Positions 1 to 9,326 of a DNA stretch of 64,000 nucleotides are shown piece by piece. A model generated the notes under the pieces. That model worked only from the letters and a program-made list of their open reading frames with translations, searched no databases and had not been told where the DNA came from. This stretch comes from Emiliania huxleyi CCMP1516 (taxonomy: Eukaryota > Haptophyta > Isochrysidales > Noelaerhabdaceae), in NCBI RefSeq assembly GCF_000372725.1, contig NW_005200738.1:44406-108405 (forward strand), in the 5' to 3' direction. Numbering within the stretch: the first letter of the stretch is position 1; each line of letters starts with the position of its first letter. Made by a program: the position numbers and the translations under genes.

Positions 1-2
1 GC

Positions 3-1736
3 GGCTTTGCGCTGGCCGAGGCCGCGTGGCGGCCGCACTTTGCCCGCGAGCTGGCGCATGCCACGGGTCTGGCGGGCGACTTTGAGGGCACGGCGCGCCA
101 TTACGCAATCGCGCTCTCGCTCGGCGGCGTGCGCGATCATGCTACCGTCGGCGAGGCGCTCAGCGCACTCGCAGCGCACCACGAGCAAGCCGACGTCCGC
201 CTCGCCGCCGGCTTCTTGCGCGGCGCAGCGAGCGCCTTCGCCGCCGCCGCCGGTGACGGGTCCCCGGACGGTGCGCCGGACGCCTCCTCCGCAGCGGCGG
301 CGGCGCACAGGCGCGCCGCCGAGACGGAGGAGGCGTTGCACGCCCTCGGCGAAGCGGCGGCAGAGGGAAGCGGCGGCGCGCTTGCCTCGGGGTGGGAGGG
401 GCGCCTCGCCGCGGCGCAGTCGCACTATGAGCGCGCGCTCGCGCTGCAGCCGGGGCTGGTGGAGGCGTACGACGGCCTCGGCCGCCTGCTCCTCGGCACG
501 TCGCGCCTCTCCAACTTTGGCGCCGTGCATGCGGCCGCGCTGCACGTGCGCGAGGCGGAGGCGCTGCTTCGGACGGCGGCTGCGCTCGACGGGGCGCCGA
601 GTGAGCGGCCGAGGAGCGAGGCAAGCGGCGGCGGCGCGCAGGCCGACGAGGAGGGCGCCAAGCGCCTGGCGGAGCGCCGCCGGTGGCGCGCCGCGCAGCT
701 CGCCTTCATCGACCGGACGCGGCGCGAGGTGGAGGGGTGGAGCGAGGTTGTGCGTTCGCTCGGGCCGCCGCCGCCGCCATCATCTGCTTCTCGCAGCGCT
801 CCGGCCGCGGCGGCGACGGCGGGGTGGGAGCCGCCCTCATGGTTGGCGGGCGCGCCGGAGATCGCTCGGAAGAGAGCGCCCTCGTCCGAGGCGGAGATGC
901 GAGCCGTGGTGGAGGCGGGCGAGCCTGTTGTGCTCGTCGGCCTGCAGCAGGCCACGGGCTTTGCGCCGGCGAGCCGGTGGGGGGCGAGTGCGCTGCGCGC
1001 GGCGTGCGGCGACTCCACTGTCAAGGTCGGCGTCTCGCCCACGGGCAGGTACGACGGGCCCGAGGCGGGGCACCGCTGGGGGCTGCCAGCCGGCAGGGAG
1101 GTGCTCGTGCGGCCGCCCGAGACTTTCATGCGGCTGGGCGACTACCTGCGCCTGCTCGAGGAGCCGACGCCGGAGTCCTTCTACGTCGAGTACAACGCGC
1201 TGCACCAGTACCTCGGCGCGCCTGTGCGCGCGATGGCGCCGGTGCCGCCGCAGGCGCTGTACCTCAGGCCGCTGCTCGCCAACCTCTGGCTGGGCAAAGG
1301 CGCGACGACGTCGCCCCTCCACTACGACGAGTACGAGAACCTTCTCGCTCAGGTGTCTGGCACCAAGGAGCTCGTCCTCTTCCCGCCCTCCGACTTGCCC
1401 CACCTCTACTACACGCCGCGCGCCAAGGGCACGCTCCGCTATGCCTGGCCAAACACCTTTGAGCGGCTGCCCGTCAGCGAGGCGGACGCCGGCGCGCGCG
1501 TAGTCTTTGCCTCGTCCGTCAACGTGTCGCAGCCCGACTTGCGCGCCCATCCGGCGCTGCAGCGCGCGTCGCCGCGCCGCTGCACGCTCCGGCCCGGAGA
1601 GACGCTCTACCTGCCCGCCTTTTGGCACCACGAGGTCCACTCGCGCTGCGCTGCGCAAGGCGAACTCAACGTCGCTGTTAACTTTTGGTTCAGGAACGCT
1701 ACCCGTCCGCCCGAGGGGTCCTATGACTTGATATAA
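3..1736 (+). CDS. JmjC/cupin-8 Fe(II)/2-oxoglutarate oxygenase with N-terminal helical repeats (5' end cut by window)
   Basis: The frame is open from the left edge to the TAA at 1734-1736, so upstream sequence is missing; no ATG lies in the N-terminal part. The first ~220 residues are Ala-rich helices with at least one TPR-like unit (about nt 410-500, around HYERALALQPGLVEAYDGLG). The C-terminal ~270 residues form a JmjC/cupin-8 domain: the metal-binding HxD is in LHYDEYENLL (nt ~1319-1348), the distal histidine is in FWHHEVHS (nt ~1621-1644), and a basic 2-oxoglutarate ligand probably lies in TKELVLFPP. Family members (JMJD7, TYW5, HSPBAP1 types) hydroxylate protein side chains or tRNA bases; the substrate here cannot be read from sequence. 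It converges with the next gene across ~500 bp. I am confident of the fold and not of the substrate. Confidence 0.85.
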   Translation, partial: GFALAEAAWRPHFARELAHATGLAGDFEGTARHYAIALSLGGVRDHATVGEALSALAAHHEQADVRLAAGFLRGAASAFAAAAGDGSPDGAPDASSAAAAAHRRAAETEEALHALGEAAAEGSGGALASGWEGRLAAAQSHYERALALQPGLVEAYDGLGRLLLGTSRLSNFGAVHAAALHVREAEALLRTAAALDGAPSERPRSEASGGGAQADEEGAKRLAERRRWRAAQLAFIDRTRREVEGWSEVVRSLGPPPPPSSASRSAPAAAATAGWEPPSWLAGAPEIARKRAPSSEAEMRAVVEAGEPVVLVGLQQATGFAPASRWGASALRAACGDSTVKVGVSPTGRYDGPEAGHRWGLPAGREVLVRPPETFMRLGDYLRLLEEPTPESFYVEYNALHQYLGAPVRAMAPVPPQALYLRPLLANLWLGKGATTSPLHYDEYENLLAQVSGTKELVLFPPSDLPHLYYTPRAKGTLRYAWPNTFERLPVSEADAGARVVFASSVNVSQPDLRAHPALQRASPRRCTLRPGETLYLPAFWHHEVHSRCAAQGELNVAVNFWFRNATRPPEGSYDLI

Positions 1737-2237
1737 GAGAATTGTCTGCTTTTGAGTTTTGCGAGTAACACTGCACTTTGCTCGCCTTCCCTCACCCTGG
1801 GACCCCCCGTGTTTTGCATCTCAATATTTCAATCATTGGACATTTTGCGCATTTTGATTTTTGTCGCGCTGCACCGCGCTCTCGGGGTCTCGCTCTCTGA
1901 GTCTGACTGGTGTTTCTCTTTCTGTGCGCGATTTCGGGCCCCGCTGCTGCGCTGGGGCCCGGGATTGTGCTTTTACGTGAACACTAGTCTACACACTGCG
2001 CTGTCTCCACCTCCGCACCTCGGCAAGCACACTGCGCGCGGGCTCCTTAGTTCTCCTCTCTCGACTCTCGCTCTGTCTCCCCGCCCGGAATACAAACATA
2101 TGCCAATCACAATTCGCCATTCGACGTCAACCGCCCACAAAGCGCCGCCATTCGCCCCCAAAAGAATGGGAAATAGCCCTTCAGTCGTGTCGCGTCTCCT
2201 CGGGCAAGTCGACGCCCTACACAGCAAGGCCAAGGGG
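1737..2237. other. Intergenic, between convergent 3' ends
   Basis: Lower GC than the flanking genes. It should hold the 3' UTRs of the JmjC gene (+) and the helical-repeat gene (-). A + frame through it has no recognisable protein character. Nothing else seen. Confidence 0.5.
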
Positions 2238-4979
2238 TCAGAAGGGGCGTGTGGCAGCGTGTCCGCTTCGCTGATGGGCGCGGACCGCGAGAAGCTCTTC
2301 GTCCGAGTAGCCCACCGCGCCCGGAGTCACAAATGAGGCTGCAGGCGCAGGCGGGGCGGCGTCCACCACTTCTGCGGCGCTCGCGGGGGCCAAGGCTTCC
2401 CCTCCGCCCGCTGGCGCTGGCGCCTCTGCTCGGGAGGAGGACCAGCCGGCCGACGGCTCAAACAAGCGACTGGTGGCGGCTCCGGCGGACGGCTGCGGCG
2501 GCGGGAGGATGCGGTAGGAGCTCGTGCGCGAGTTGAGGACGATGCCCATCTCGCGCCGCAGCTCCTGCGGCGGGGCGGGGCGGGGCGGGGTCCGGCGGGG
2601 ACACCGCGGCCTCCTCGTCTCTGCAGCCGCGGCTAGACTCTCGGCTGTGGCGCGAACAAACACACATCGCGGATCGCGTCGGCAATCGCAAAGTCGCGCG
2701 CGGCCTGCGCCTCGCGCTGCGCAACCAGCCGCTCCTGCAGGCGCTCCTCCTGCTCCGCCGTCAAGGACTCCGCGCCTCCCCCGTCGTTCGGGTCCCGCAC
2801 AAAGCGCGGCGGCGGCGGCGGCGGCGGCGGGGTAGAGAGCGCGGGTGGCCTCGCCTCGCTGCCCTCGCTCGCGCGGTCGCTCGAGCGGCGCCGCTTCGCC
2901 AGGATGCGGCACACGTACGTGTTTGCGCGGTCGTCCACGAAGCAGTCGTGCTCGCGCAGCCGGTCGCGGAGGTCGTCGGCGCGCGCAAAGTCGCGCACCC
3001 GCTTGGCCTGCACCCGCTCGAGGAGCAGCGCGTCGATCTGCGCCTGCTCCTCCTCGTCGATCTCCCGCTGCCCGGCCTCCTCGGACCGCCGGTACCCGTG
3101 GCCCCCGCTCCCTCCCACCCCATCGCTTCCGACGCCGCCGCCGCCGCCACCGCCGCCGCCGCCGCCACCGCGGTGGTCGGCCAGTTCTCTGTCGAGCCGG
3201 GATCGCTCCGCCGCGCCGCCCTCCTCGTCGAGAGACCGCTTGACTTAGTGCGCGACGGCGAGGGACGGGAAGCGGTACGTGTGCTTCCGGTCGTCGAAGA
3301 CTATGCTGCAGCCCCCTTGGCGCGCGACGGCGCGCAGCTCGTCACGGATGGCGTCGGCGCCTATGGTATTGAATTCGAGTTGGGTACCGGGGTTTGGTAG
3401 GGTGCTGCGGCTCGTCACGGATGGCGTCAGCGCCGGCGTAGTCGCGCGAGCGCTGCGCCTGCCGGCGGGCGGAGAGGCGGCCGACCAGCGTCGCCTCGTC
3501 CGTCGCGTTGAGCACGACGCCGGAGTCGTCGGCGGGGTCGCGGGTGTACGCGTCGGACAGCTCCTCCTTGCCGAGCAGCTTGTACACCTACCGCGCAGCC
3601 GGGCCGGGTGAACCGCTGACCCGGCGAACTCCTCCCTTTGCCGAGCAGCAGCTGCCACACCTTTCGGCCGTCATCGACGTAGACCCCGAGCTCGTTCAGC
3701 TGCGACCGCATCGCGTCGGCCGCCTCCCACTGCCGGCTCTTCTTCGCCTGCAGCCGCGCCAACAGCAGCCCGTCGATTGCGCTGCGGTGCTCAGCCGGGA
3801 GCGAGGCCCACGCCGCGCCGCCGTCCGCCTCCTCGCGCGCATAGTCGTGCTCGGTCGGCGGGGGCGGCTTGGGCGGCTTGGGCGCCTTGGGCGGCGCGAG
3901 GCTGTAGGTGCTTTCGCCGTCGTTGACCGACACGCCCGCCTCGCGCAGCTTCTGACGCAGCTCGTCGGAGCGCTCCCAAGCGCGCTCTCGCTTCGCAAGC
4001 ACCCGATCGAGCAGCATGCCGTCCAGGGTCGCCTGGTCGGCGGGCGAGAGCACCACGCTGCCGTCGTCGACGCGAGTGTAGCCGTGGTGGGTCGGTCGCG
4101 CCGGCTGGGACTGCTTGGGCGGCTTCGGCGGCGCCGGTGGCTTGAGGCTGTAGGTGCTTTCGCCGTCGTTGACCGACACGCCCGCCTCGCGCAGCTTCTG
4201 ACGCAGCTCGTCGGAGCGCTCCCAAGCGCGCTCTCGCTTCGCAAGCACCCGATCGAGCAGCATGCCGTCCAGGGTCGCCTGGTCGGCGGGCGAGAGCACC
4301 ACGCTGCCGTCGTCGACGCGAGTGTAGCCGTGGTGGGTCGGTCGCGCCGGCTGAGGAGGCTTGGGCGGCTCGGGAGGGACGACGCGGTAGGTGTTCGCGC
4401 CATCGTCGATGATCACGCCCGCCTGCGGACGGGCCGGCACCAGAGTGTGGATGGAAGGGGCGCGCGGGGGTTTGCGGCCCGGCGGAGGACCACCGAGCGC
4501 AGCTTTTGGCGCAGCTCGTCCGCCTTTGCAAACTCGCGCGCCCGCTTGGCGAGCAGCCGCTCGAGCAGCATGCCGTCGAGCGTCGCCTGGTCGGCCGGCG
4601 AGAGGACGATGCTGCCATCGTCGACGCGAGTGTAGCCGTGGTGGTTCGGCTGGCCCGACGTGCGTGGCCGTATCGAGTAGGTGCTTTCTGCGTCATTGAC
4701 AGAGACGCCGGCGTCGCGAAGTTGTGCGCGCAGCGCGTCGGCGACGTCAAAGTCGCGCAGCCGTTTCGCGTAGAGCCGCTCGAGGAGGAGCCTGTGCAGC
4801 GTGGCCTCATCCGCTGGTGAAAGCTGCACTCCCGTCACCGGGTCGCTCCTTATGTAGCCGTGCTCCGCTGCCATTGCTGCGGCGCCCTGCGCCACGAGGG
4901 CCTCGAACTGCGCCTGCATCTGAGCGGCGCGGTCCGGGCCGCCACCGCCGCTCCTGCGGTTGTCCTGTTCGACCTCCAT
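2238..4979 (-). CDS. Tandem-repeat protein built from CysRS-like C-terminal helical units
   Basis: Inferred exons (minus strand): 4979-4494, 4422-3661, 3587-3434, 3360 to ~3246, about 3167-2666, 2564-2238; about 700 residues. At least seven units of ~80 residues share the pattern LLxxRxxAKRxRxFxxADxLRxxLRxxGVxVxDxxxTY. That is the amphipathic helix pair plus short strand seen at the C-terminus of cysteinyl-tRNA synthetases (LLxxRxxAxxxxDWxxAD). Units are joined by Pro-rich linkers, many with a HGYTRVDDGS lead-in. No catalytic HIGH or KMSKS motif is present, so this is a binding scaffold, perhaps for RNA. The intron at 3361-3433 is read as GC-AG and the other resolved ones as GT-AG. The join near 3168-3245 is the weakest: an in-frame TAA at 3245-3247 either ends the gene or lies in a 78-bp intron. 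The start ATG at 4979 is 250 bp from the divergent next gene. Confidence 0.7.
3898..4353 (-). repeat. Perfect 210-bp direct duplication, 246-bp period
   Basis: Positions 3898-4107 and 4144-4353 are identical by eye over 210 bp, offset 246 bp (82 codons). They encode two neighbouring helical units of the repeat protein. Lack of synonymous change indicates a very recent unit duplication or gene conversion. Confidence 0.9.
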
Positions 4980-5229
4980 CGCGGCGCGTGGGCGAGCGGA
5001 CCAGCGAGAGCCGCCGGGCTTGGAGAGTTTGTGTAGCTGTCGCTCACCTGCACTTTCTTTTTTGCTAGACGAGGGCGCTCTCCTTTCTTTCTGGTCAGTT
5101 CGAACATTCCAGGTAGTGCAGTGCCAGGTGCACTCCTGCCAGCATCAGCGTCCGGCTTCCTGGCTCTACCATCTGCTTCTACGCCTCTGCTCCCTCCTCG
5201 CACTCGATCGAATTGTACATAATACACAT
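4980..5229. promoter_or_regulatory. Probable bidirectional promoter
   Basis: The 250 bp between divergent start codons at 4979 (-) and 5230 (+). It must carry both 5' UTRs and promoters. An open + frame crosses it but has no recognisable N-terminal character. No core element can be assigned. Confidence 0.4.
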
Positions 5230-6081
5230 ATGCAGCCTCTCGCCGCTCTCGGCAACCTCTGCACCGCCAGCCTTCTCCTGACCATCGACCTCATCCACTC
5301 TGCGATACGCGGCGCGCTGCTATTTGCTGTCGATCTGATCGACGTCGCCACCGGCTCTGGCAAGAACACTGGCCGCAAGAAGCTCGGCTGGCACGAGCAG
5401 CGGTACGCGACATCGCCCGTCTTCAGCGACGAGGGCGGCTACGAAGCGCTCGACTCGGCGGCGACGCTCGCCACATCTACGTTTCCCATCGGTCCGGAGG
5501 AGCTCATTGCCAAGGCGAAGCGTGTACTGGCCGCCGAGTTTGGCACCAAAGCGGGAGCCGACCCGGCTGCGCTTCTCTCGGACGACTTCCAGTTCGTTGC
5601 TCCCATCGTCGGCCCGCTCTCGCGCGCCGAGTTTGTCCGCGCCTTCGGCTCATTCAAGCTGAAGGAGGCCTTCCCGGACCTGCGGGACAAGTCCTGGTTT
5701 GCAGTTGACCCACTAGAGCCGAACCGCGTCTGGTTCTTCTCGCGTGCGGAGGCGACGCACACGGGCACGCTCCACTTTGGAGGCCGCGCGATCGCGGCAA
5801 CGCACAAGGTGGTGAGGTCGCCGCCGCAGGCGCAGAGTCTCCTCTTCGATCGCGAGGGGAAGGTGTACACGCTGACGGTTGGGTACTGCATGGACAAGCG
5901 GATCGGCAACACAGAAGGGTTGGGCGGCGTGTTTGCCTATCTGAAGGCGGTGGGCCAGCCGCTACCCGTCAAGGAGGGGCAGCGGCTGTACACGCCGTCA
6001 GTCCGTTTCGAGGCGCTGGAGCGGCTGGGCAAGTGCGCCGAGGCGCTCGGGTACGACCCGGCCACGCGCAAGAGGCTGTGA
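5230..6081 (+). CDS. SnoaL/NTF2-like fold protein, probably organelle or ER targeted
   Basis: A single exon of 283 residues from ATG 5230 to TGA 6079-6081. The frame is open further upstream, but ATG 5230 starts a plausible leader: MQPLAALGNLCTASLLL followed by a second hydrophobic stretch (residues ~2-40), suggesting a signal or transit peptide. Residues ~85-230 fit the SnoaL-like/NTF2 alpha+beta cone: two N-terminal helices, then SDDFQFVAPIVGPLSRAEF, which resembles the start of nuclear-transport-factor/polyketide-cyclase-like domains, then alternating strands. Such domains occur in enzymes and in pure ligand-binding proteins. No catalytic dyad is obvious, so I give no reaction. Confidence in coding is high, in the fold moderate. 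Confidence 0.65.
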   Translation: MQPLAALGNLCTASLLLTIDLIHSAIRGALLFAVDLIDVATGSGKNTGRKKLGWHEQRYATSPVFSDEGGYEALDSAATLATSTFPIGPEELIAKAKRVLAAEFGTKAGADPAALLSDDFQFVAPIVGPLSRAEFVRAFGSFKLKEAFPDLRDKSWFAVDPLEPNRVWFFSRAEATHTGTLHFGGRAIAATHKVVRSPPQAQSLLFDREGKVYTLTVGYCMDKRIGNTEGLGGVFAYLKAVGQPLPVKEGQRLYTPSVRFEALERLGKCAEALGYDPATRKRL

Positions 6082-6175
6082 GCAGGGCCGGCGGGTGTGG
6101 ATCGCCTACCCGGGTCTCGACGACCAAGTGTGCGAACCCGCCACCAGCTAAGCCCGGGTAGCGAATCCGTCGTGT

Positions 6176-6247
6176 TAAATAAATAAATAAACAAAACGGA
6201 CACCTCTACTAGGAGATGGGTAAAAAGGAACAGGTCCCCGCCCTGCG
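6176..6247 (-). mobile_element. SINE-like repeat copy with (TTTA)n tail
   Basis: On the minus strand this reads a GGAC..TCC..GGTGTCCGTTTT core ending in a (TTTA)n tail. It closely matches 45315-45386, including the flanking GGGTAAAAAGGAACAGGTCC. It is one copy of a family found repeatedly in the window. Confidence 0.6.
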
Positions 6248-6506
6248 GTACGTGTTGGATATATGAGGATATGGTATGGGTTTTTTGCGCCCCCGCGGGC
6301 AGTACGCAGCCTCCCCGGTACGTCTCGTCGGTTCGTACGTACACGTACAGTACAGCATGCAGCACAGTCCCGTGTCCTCATACCTCAAAACTCTCCTTTC
6401 TCACAGCTACTAGCGACGGGGCTCGGGGGGGCTGCTGGAGGGCGAGACGTCTTCATGAACAGAGTGGAGAGCAAAAACCACTCACCGCGCACCGCGTCGG
6501 CACGCC

Positions 6507-7455
6507 TCACTTCTTGGCGCGCTTGGCGCCCGCCTTGCCGCCCGACGGTTTGCGCTTCGAGCCGGCCGACGCCTTGCTGCCGCCTAGAAGGAGCAAGGCC
6601 CACCCGTCAGCACAGCGCGGAGCGGTCGGCGGCCCCTCCGTCCGTCTGCCGCCGCGCCCTTGCCCTTTTTGGACGCGGCCATCTTGCCGCCGCCGCGCCG
6701 CTCCTTGAGCGGCGCCATCTCCTCTTCGGCGTCCGAGTCGAGGACCGAGTTCGCGTCGTCGACGTCGTCGAAGAAGTGCGCGCCCAGCTCGCCGTCCTGC
6801 ACCTGCTCCATCTCAAAGATGGAGACGTGCGGCGCGGAGAGCTGCACAAAGTCGCTGAAGACGGCCTCGACGCGCGCGCGGCTGCCGTCGAGCGAGACCA
6901 GGCAGAGGGACGAGTTGCTCGGCACAATGTCGCCCTCGTACACACGGCCCTTGAGGTCGAGCGTGAGCGCCGCGCGGTCGCGCCGTCCGCTGCCGCCGCC
7001 GCCGTCCGCGCTGCTGCCCGCCGCCGCGCCGTCCGTCGTTCTGCGCGAGGCGTTGACGTGGAGGCGGCCGATGCAGCCAAAGTCGCCCGAGAGGTCCAGC
7101 TCGCCGTCTGGCGCCTCGAGCAGCAGCGCGTCCCGGCGCACCTGCGACGAACGGCCGCGGCGGCGCTCAAGCGGAGGCGGGCGAGGGCAGGAGAGGGGGC
7201 GGCGGCGATGGGGCGCGCCCTCGGCGCGAGCGAGAGCGGCAGCGCCGACGCCGGCGTCTTGGGCGCGCGAGACTTGCCGCCGGCGCCGCCCTTGGCCGGC
7301 TTGATGGCCGCCGGCGCATCCTTCTGGCCGGCGTCCTCATCATCGTCGGAGCCGTCGAGGTTGAGGCTGGAGGAGGAGGAGAGGCGGCTCTTGGCCGCGG
7401 CTTTCTGCGCGGAGCTCTGCGCCTCGACCCAGTCCGGCTCGTCGGAGTCCGACAT
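6507..7455 (-). CDS. BIN4: BIN4/MIDGET-like DNA-binding subunit associated with topoisomerase VI
   Basis: Inferred exons 7455-7219, 7141-6658, 6583-6507 (265 residues). Exon 1 gives an acidic/Ser-rich start (MSDSDEPDWVEAQS) and LPLSLAPR. Exon 2 holds the conserved core: RRDALLLEAPDGELDLSGDF, then LDLKGRVYEGDIVPS and VEAVFSDFVQLSAPH, closely following plant BIN4 in order and spacing. Exon 3 is a Lys/Arg tail ending KRAKK, consistent with nuclear import or DNA binding. In plants BIN4 works with topoisomerase VI in endoreduplication and DNA-damage responses. Both introns (77 and 74 bp) appear to use GC donors (AGG|GCGCGC and AAGG|GCGCGG); no in-frame GT donor restores the family sequence. The start ATG at 7455 has no upstream alternative of similar quality. 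Confidence 0.8.
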
Positions 7456-7579
7456 TGTACAGGTTCGCGCCAACAAAAGCCCAGTGTTGTGCAAAAAAGA
7501 ATCGAAAAACGAGTTGCAATCACGTTTTCAGCGAGAGTGTCCCGTGTCAGGAGCAGGAGAGCCCCACCTGTCCCCCTGA

Positions 7580-8475
7580 TCGTCCTTCCAAAATCCTGCT
7601 CGTGCAGGTGGGGACCCTGTCCTCGTCCCATCCCTCGTTTGGCGTGTCTGTTTTCTTTCTTTCTTTTCTTCAGCGAGAACAAGGGACCGGCAGGCGGCGG
7701 CGGCGTCGCAGAACGAGGCAGAGGAGAGCGACGCGACAGAAGAAGAAGCGACAAGGGAAAGAACGACGACAAAAAAGAATTTTGTTTCACACAAAGGCCC
7801 AATCACAAATCCAAAATCCTGCTCGTGCAGGTGACCCTGTCCTCGTCCCATCCCTCGTTTGGCGTGTCTGTTTTCTTTCTTTCTTTCACAAACTCCGAGG
7901 AGGACGAAACACCAGTGGCAATCCCATCGTCAGCTGTCACGAGGCACCCGAAGGGGACCCCAGCGCCAGCATCATCCGTGGAGGTACAAGTGTTCGAAGA
8001 GAGAGTGGACCTGAGCAACGATATGACTTGGCGGCAAATGATCGCAGTGGGCGTCAGAAGAGTCGTCCTTGCGCGAGGAGAGCTCGATAAACTCGAGGGG
8101 CCAAAATATTGCCGCGAGGAGGGCAGAGCTGCGACGAAAGGCGAGAGAAGCCGCGAGAGCAAGGGATCGGCAGGCGGCGGCGGCGTCGGTCGCAGGACGA
8201 GGCAGACGAGAGCGACGCGACAGAGGAGGAAGCGACAGGAGGGAGAACGACGAGAGTGGGACGACCGCGAGGTGGCATGTGACGCATGAACCATGAAGGT
8301 TGCAGCGAGAATCGGCGAGGGACTGCGAAGGGAGATAGAAAGAGGCAGACGACGACCAAGGGTTAGGGTGGGCGACGACTAGCACCACACTCCTCTCCTT
8401 AAAATCCCTGTGTGGTGGCGGCGTGCCGTCCTCCCATCCCTCCCTGGGGTTTTTTCTTTCTTTCTTTCTTTCGCC
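7580..8475 (+). mobile_element. Cluster of degraded retroelement and SINE-like copies
   Basis: Three pyrimidine-tailed copies lie here: 7580-7673 and 7815-7893 share the ATCCTGCTCGTGCAGGTG module, and 8396-8475 has the AAATCCCTGTGTGGTGGCGG module. Each ends in GTCTGTTTT-like sequence plus (TTTC)n. Between them (about 7920-8380) is a decayed coding region matching the frame at 50433-51147: HPKGTPAPASSVE, FEERVDLSN and VLARGELDKLEGP are in one frame, then AARRAELRRKAREAARARDR continues in another. At least one frameshift near 8100 has therefore broken it. The 3' order (basic ORF end, short UTR, microsatellite tail) suggests a 5'-truncated non-LTR-type element. Confidence 0.6.
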
Positions 8476-8478
8476 CAA

Positions 8479-9326
8479 TCACAGGCCCCCAAACATTTTG
8501 GGGGGCGCGCCGCCAGGCGCGTCCCCACTTTTGTAGCACACCCAAGCGTGAAAGCGGTTATGCTTATGGTGACACACTTCGCGGCGAGGTGACACAGTGT
8601 GACACTTCTTCAGAGGCCGCAGGCCGGCGCGCAGCGCCACGCCGCTAGGCGTCCGCCGGAGGCCCGCCGGAGGCTCTTGCTGCGGCCACATTCTGGCAAG
8701 GTTCCGCCGGCTCCTGATGCCTGCGGCTGCGCGGCCGCAGAGCCGGGTTTGGAGGCGGCGGGTCTCGTTGCACTCGCGCGGACCAGGCAGTGCGTGTGCC
8801 AGACCAGGTGCCGAGGTACTCACACCACGAAGGAGACCCATCTCTCGGTCACCCGTGATACCTGTGACCAGGGGGCGGCCTAGGGGCGGCGTGAAATGCT
8901 TGGCCCAAACACCTTGATAGGTTGGTTGGTTGCCTCTGGCGCGCCGCAGGGGCAGGCGATGAAATTTCTGGGACATTCACGCCCATTTCACAGCCTTGAC
9001 CCTTGTTATTGAGAAGGAAATATATTCCCCCCAATGAACACACCAGTGAGGGAGGGCTCAGCCTCAGGGGAGGGCGAGACGATCGAGGGGTCCCGTACGC
9101 GTACCATGCGGAATCGATCGACCCTATCCAGTGCTCAAGTGCTCAAGAAGGAAATATGTCCTATGGCGCTGTGCGCTGTGGTCTGTGAGAGGTTGAGGGA
9201 GAGAGAGAGAGATTTTTAGAAGCCAACAAGAAATGTGGCACACACAGTGATTTGGGCTCGGCAGCGAGGTTAAGTGAGGTGCGAGAGAGATTTTCAATGT
9301 ATGTGGCTCTTACGTACATTCCCGGA
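8479..9326. other. Gene-free interval with a dispersed GC-rich repeat
   Basis: No convincing coding frame. A segment around 8600-8690 containing CCGCCGGAGGCCCGCCGGAG recurs near 51555-51600, so it is a dispersed repeat. Around 9205-9230 an AGAGATTTTT-type motif recurs near 39080. Confidence 0.4.

Noticed and set aside
7..1503. Long Arg/Ala-rich + frame over the JmjC gene
   Set aside because: Shadow frame of a GC-rich gene; only the frame ending at 1736 has domain motifs.
1752..2336. 194-codon + frame after the JmjC gene
   Set aside because: No domain character, lies in the convergent 3' region and runs into the helical-repeat gene.
6263..7579. 438-codon + frame across BIN4
   Set aside because: Antisense shadow; the minus strand carries the conserved BIN4 core.
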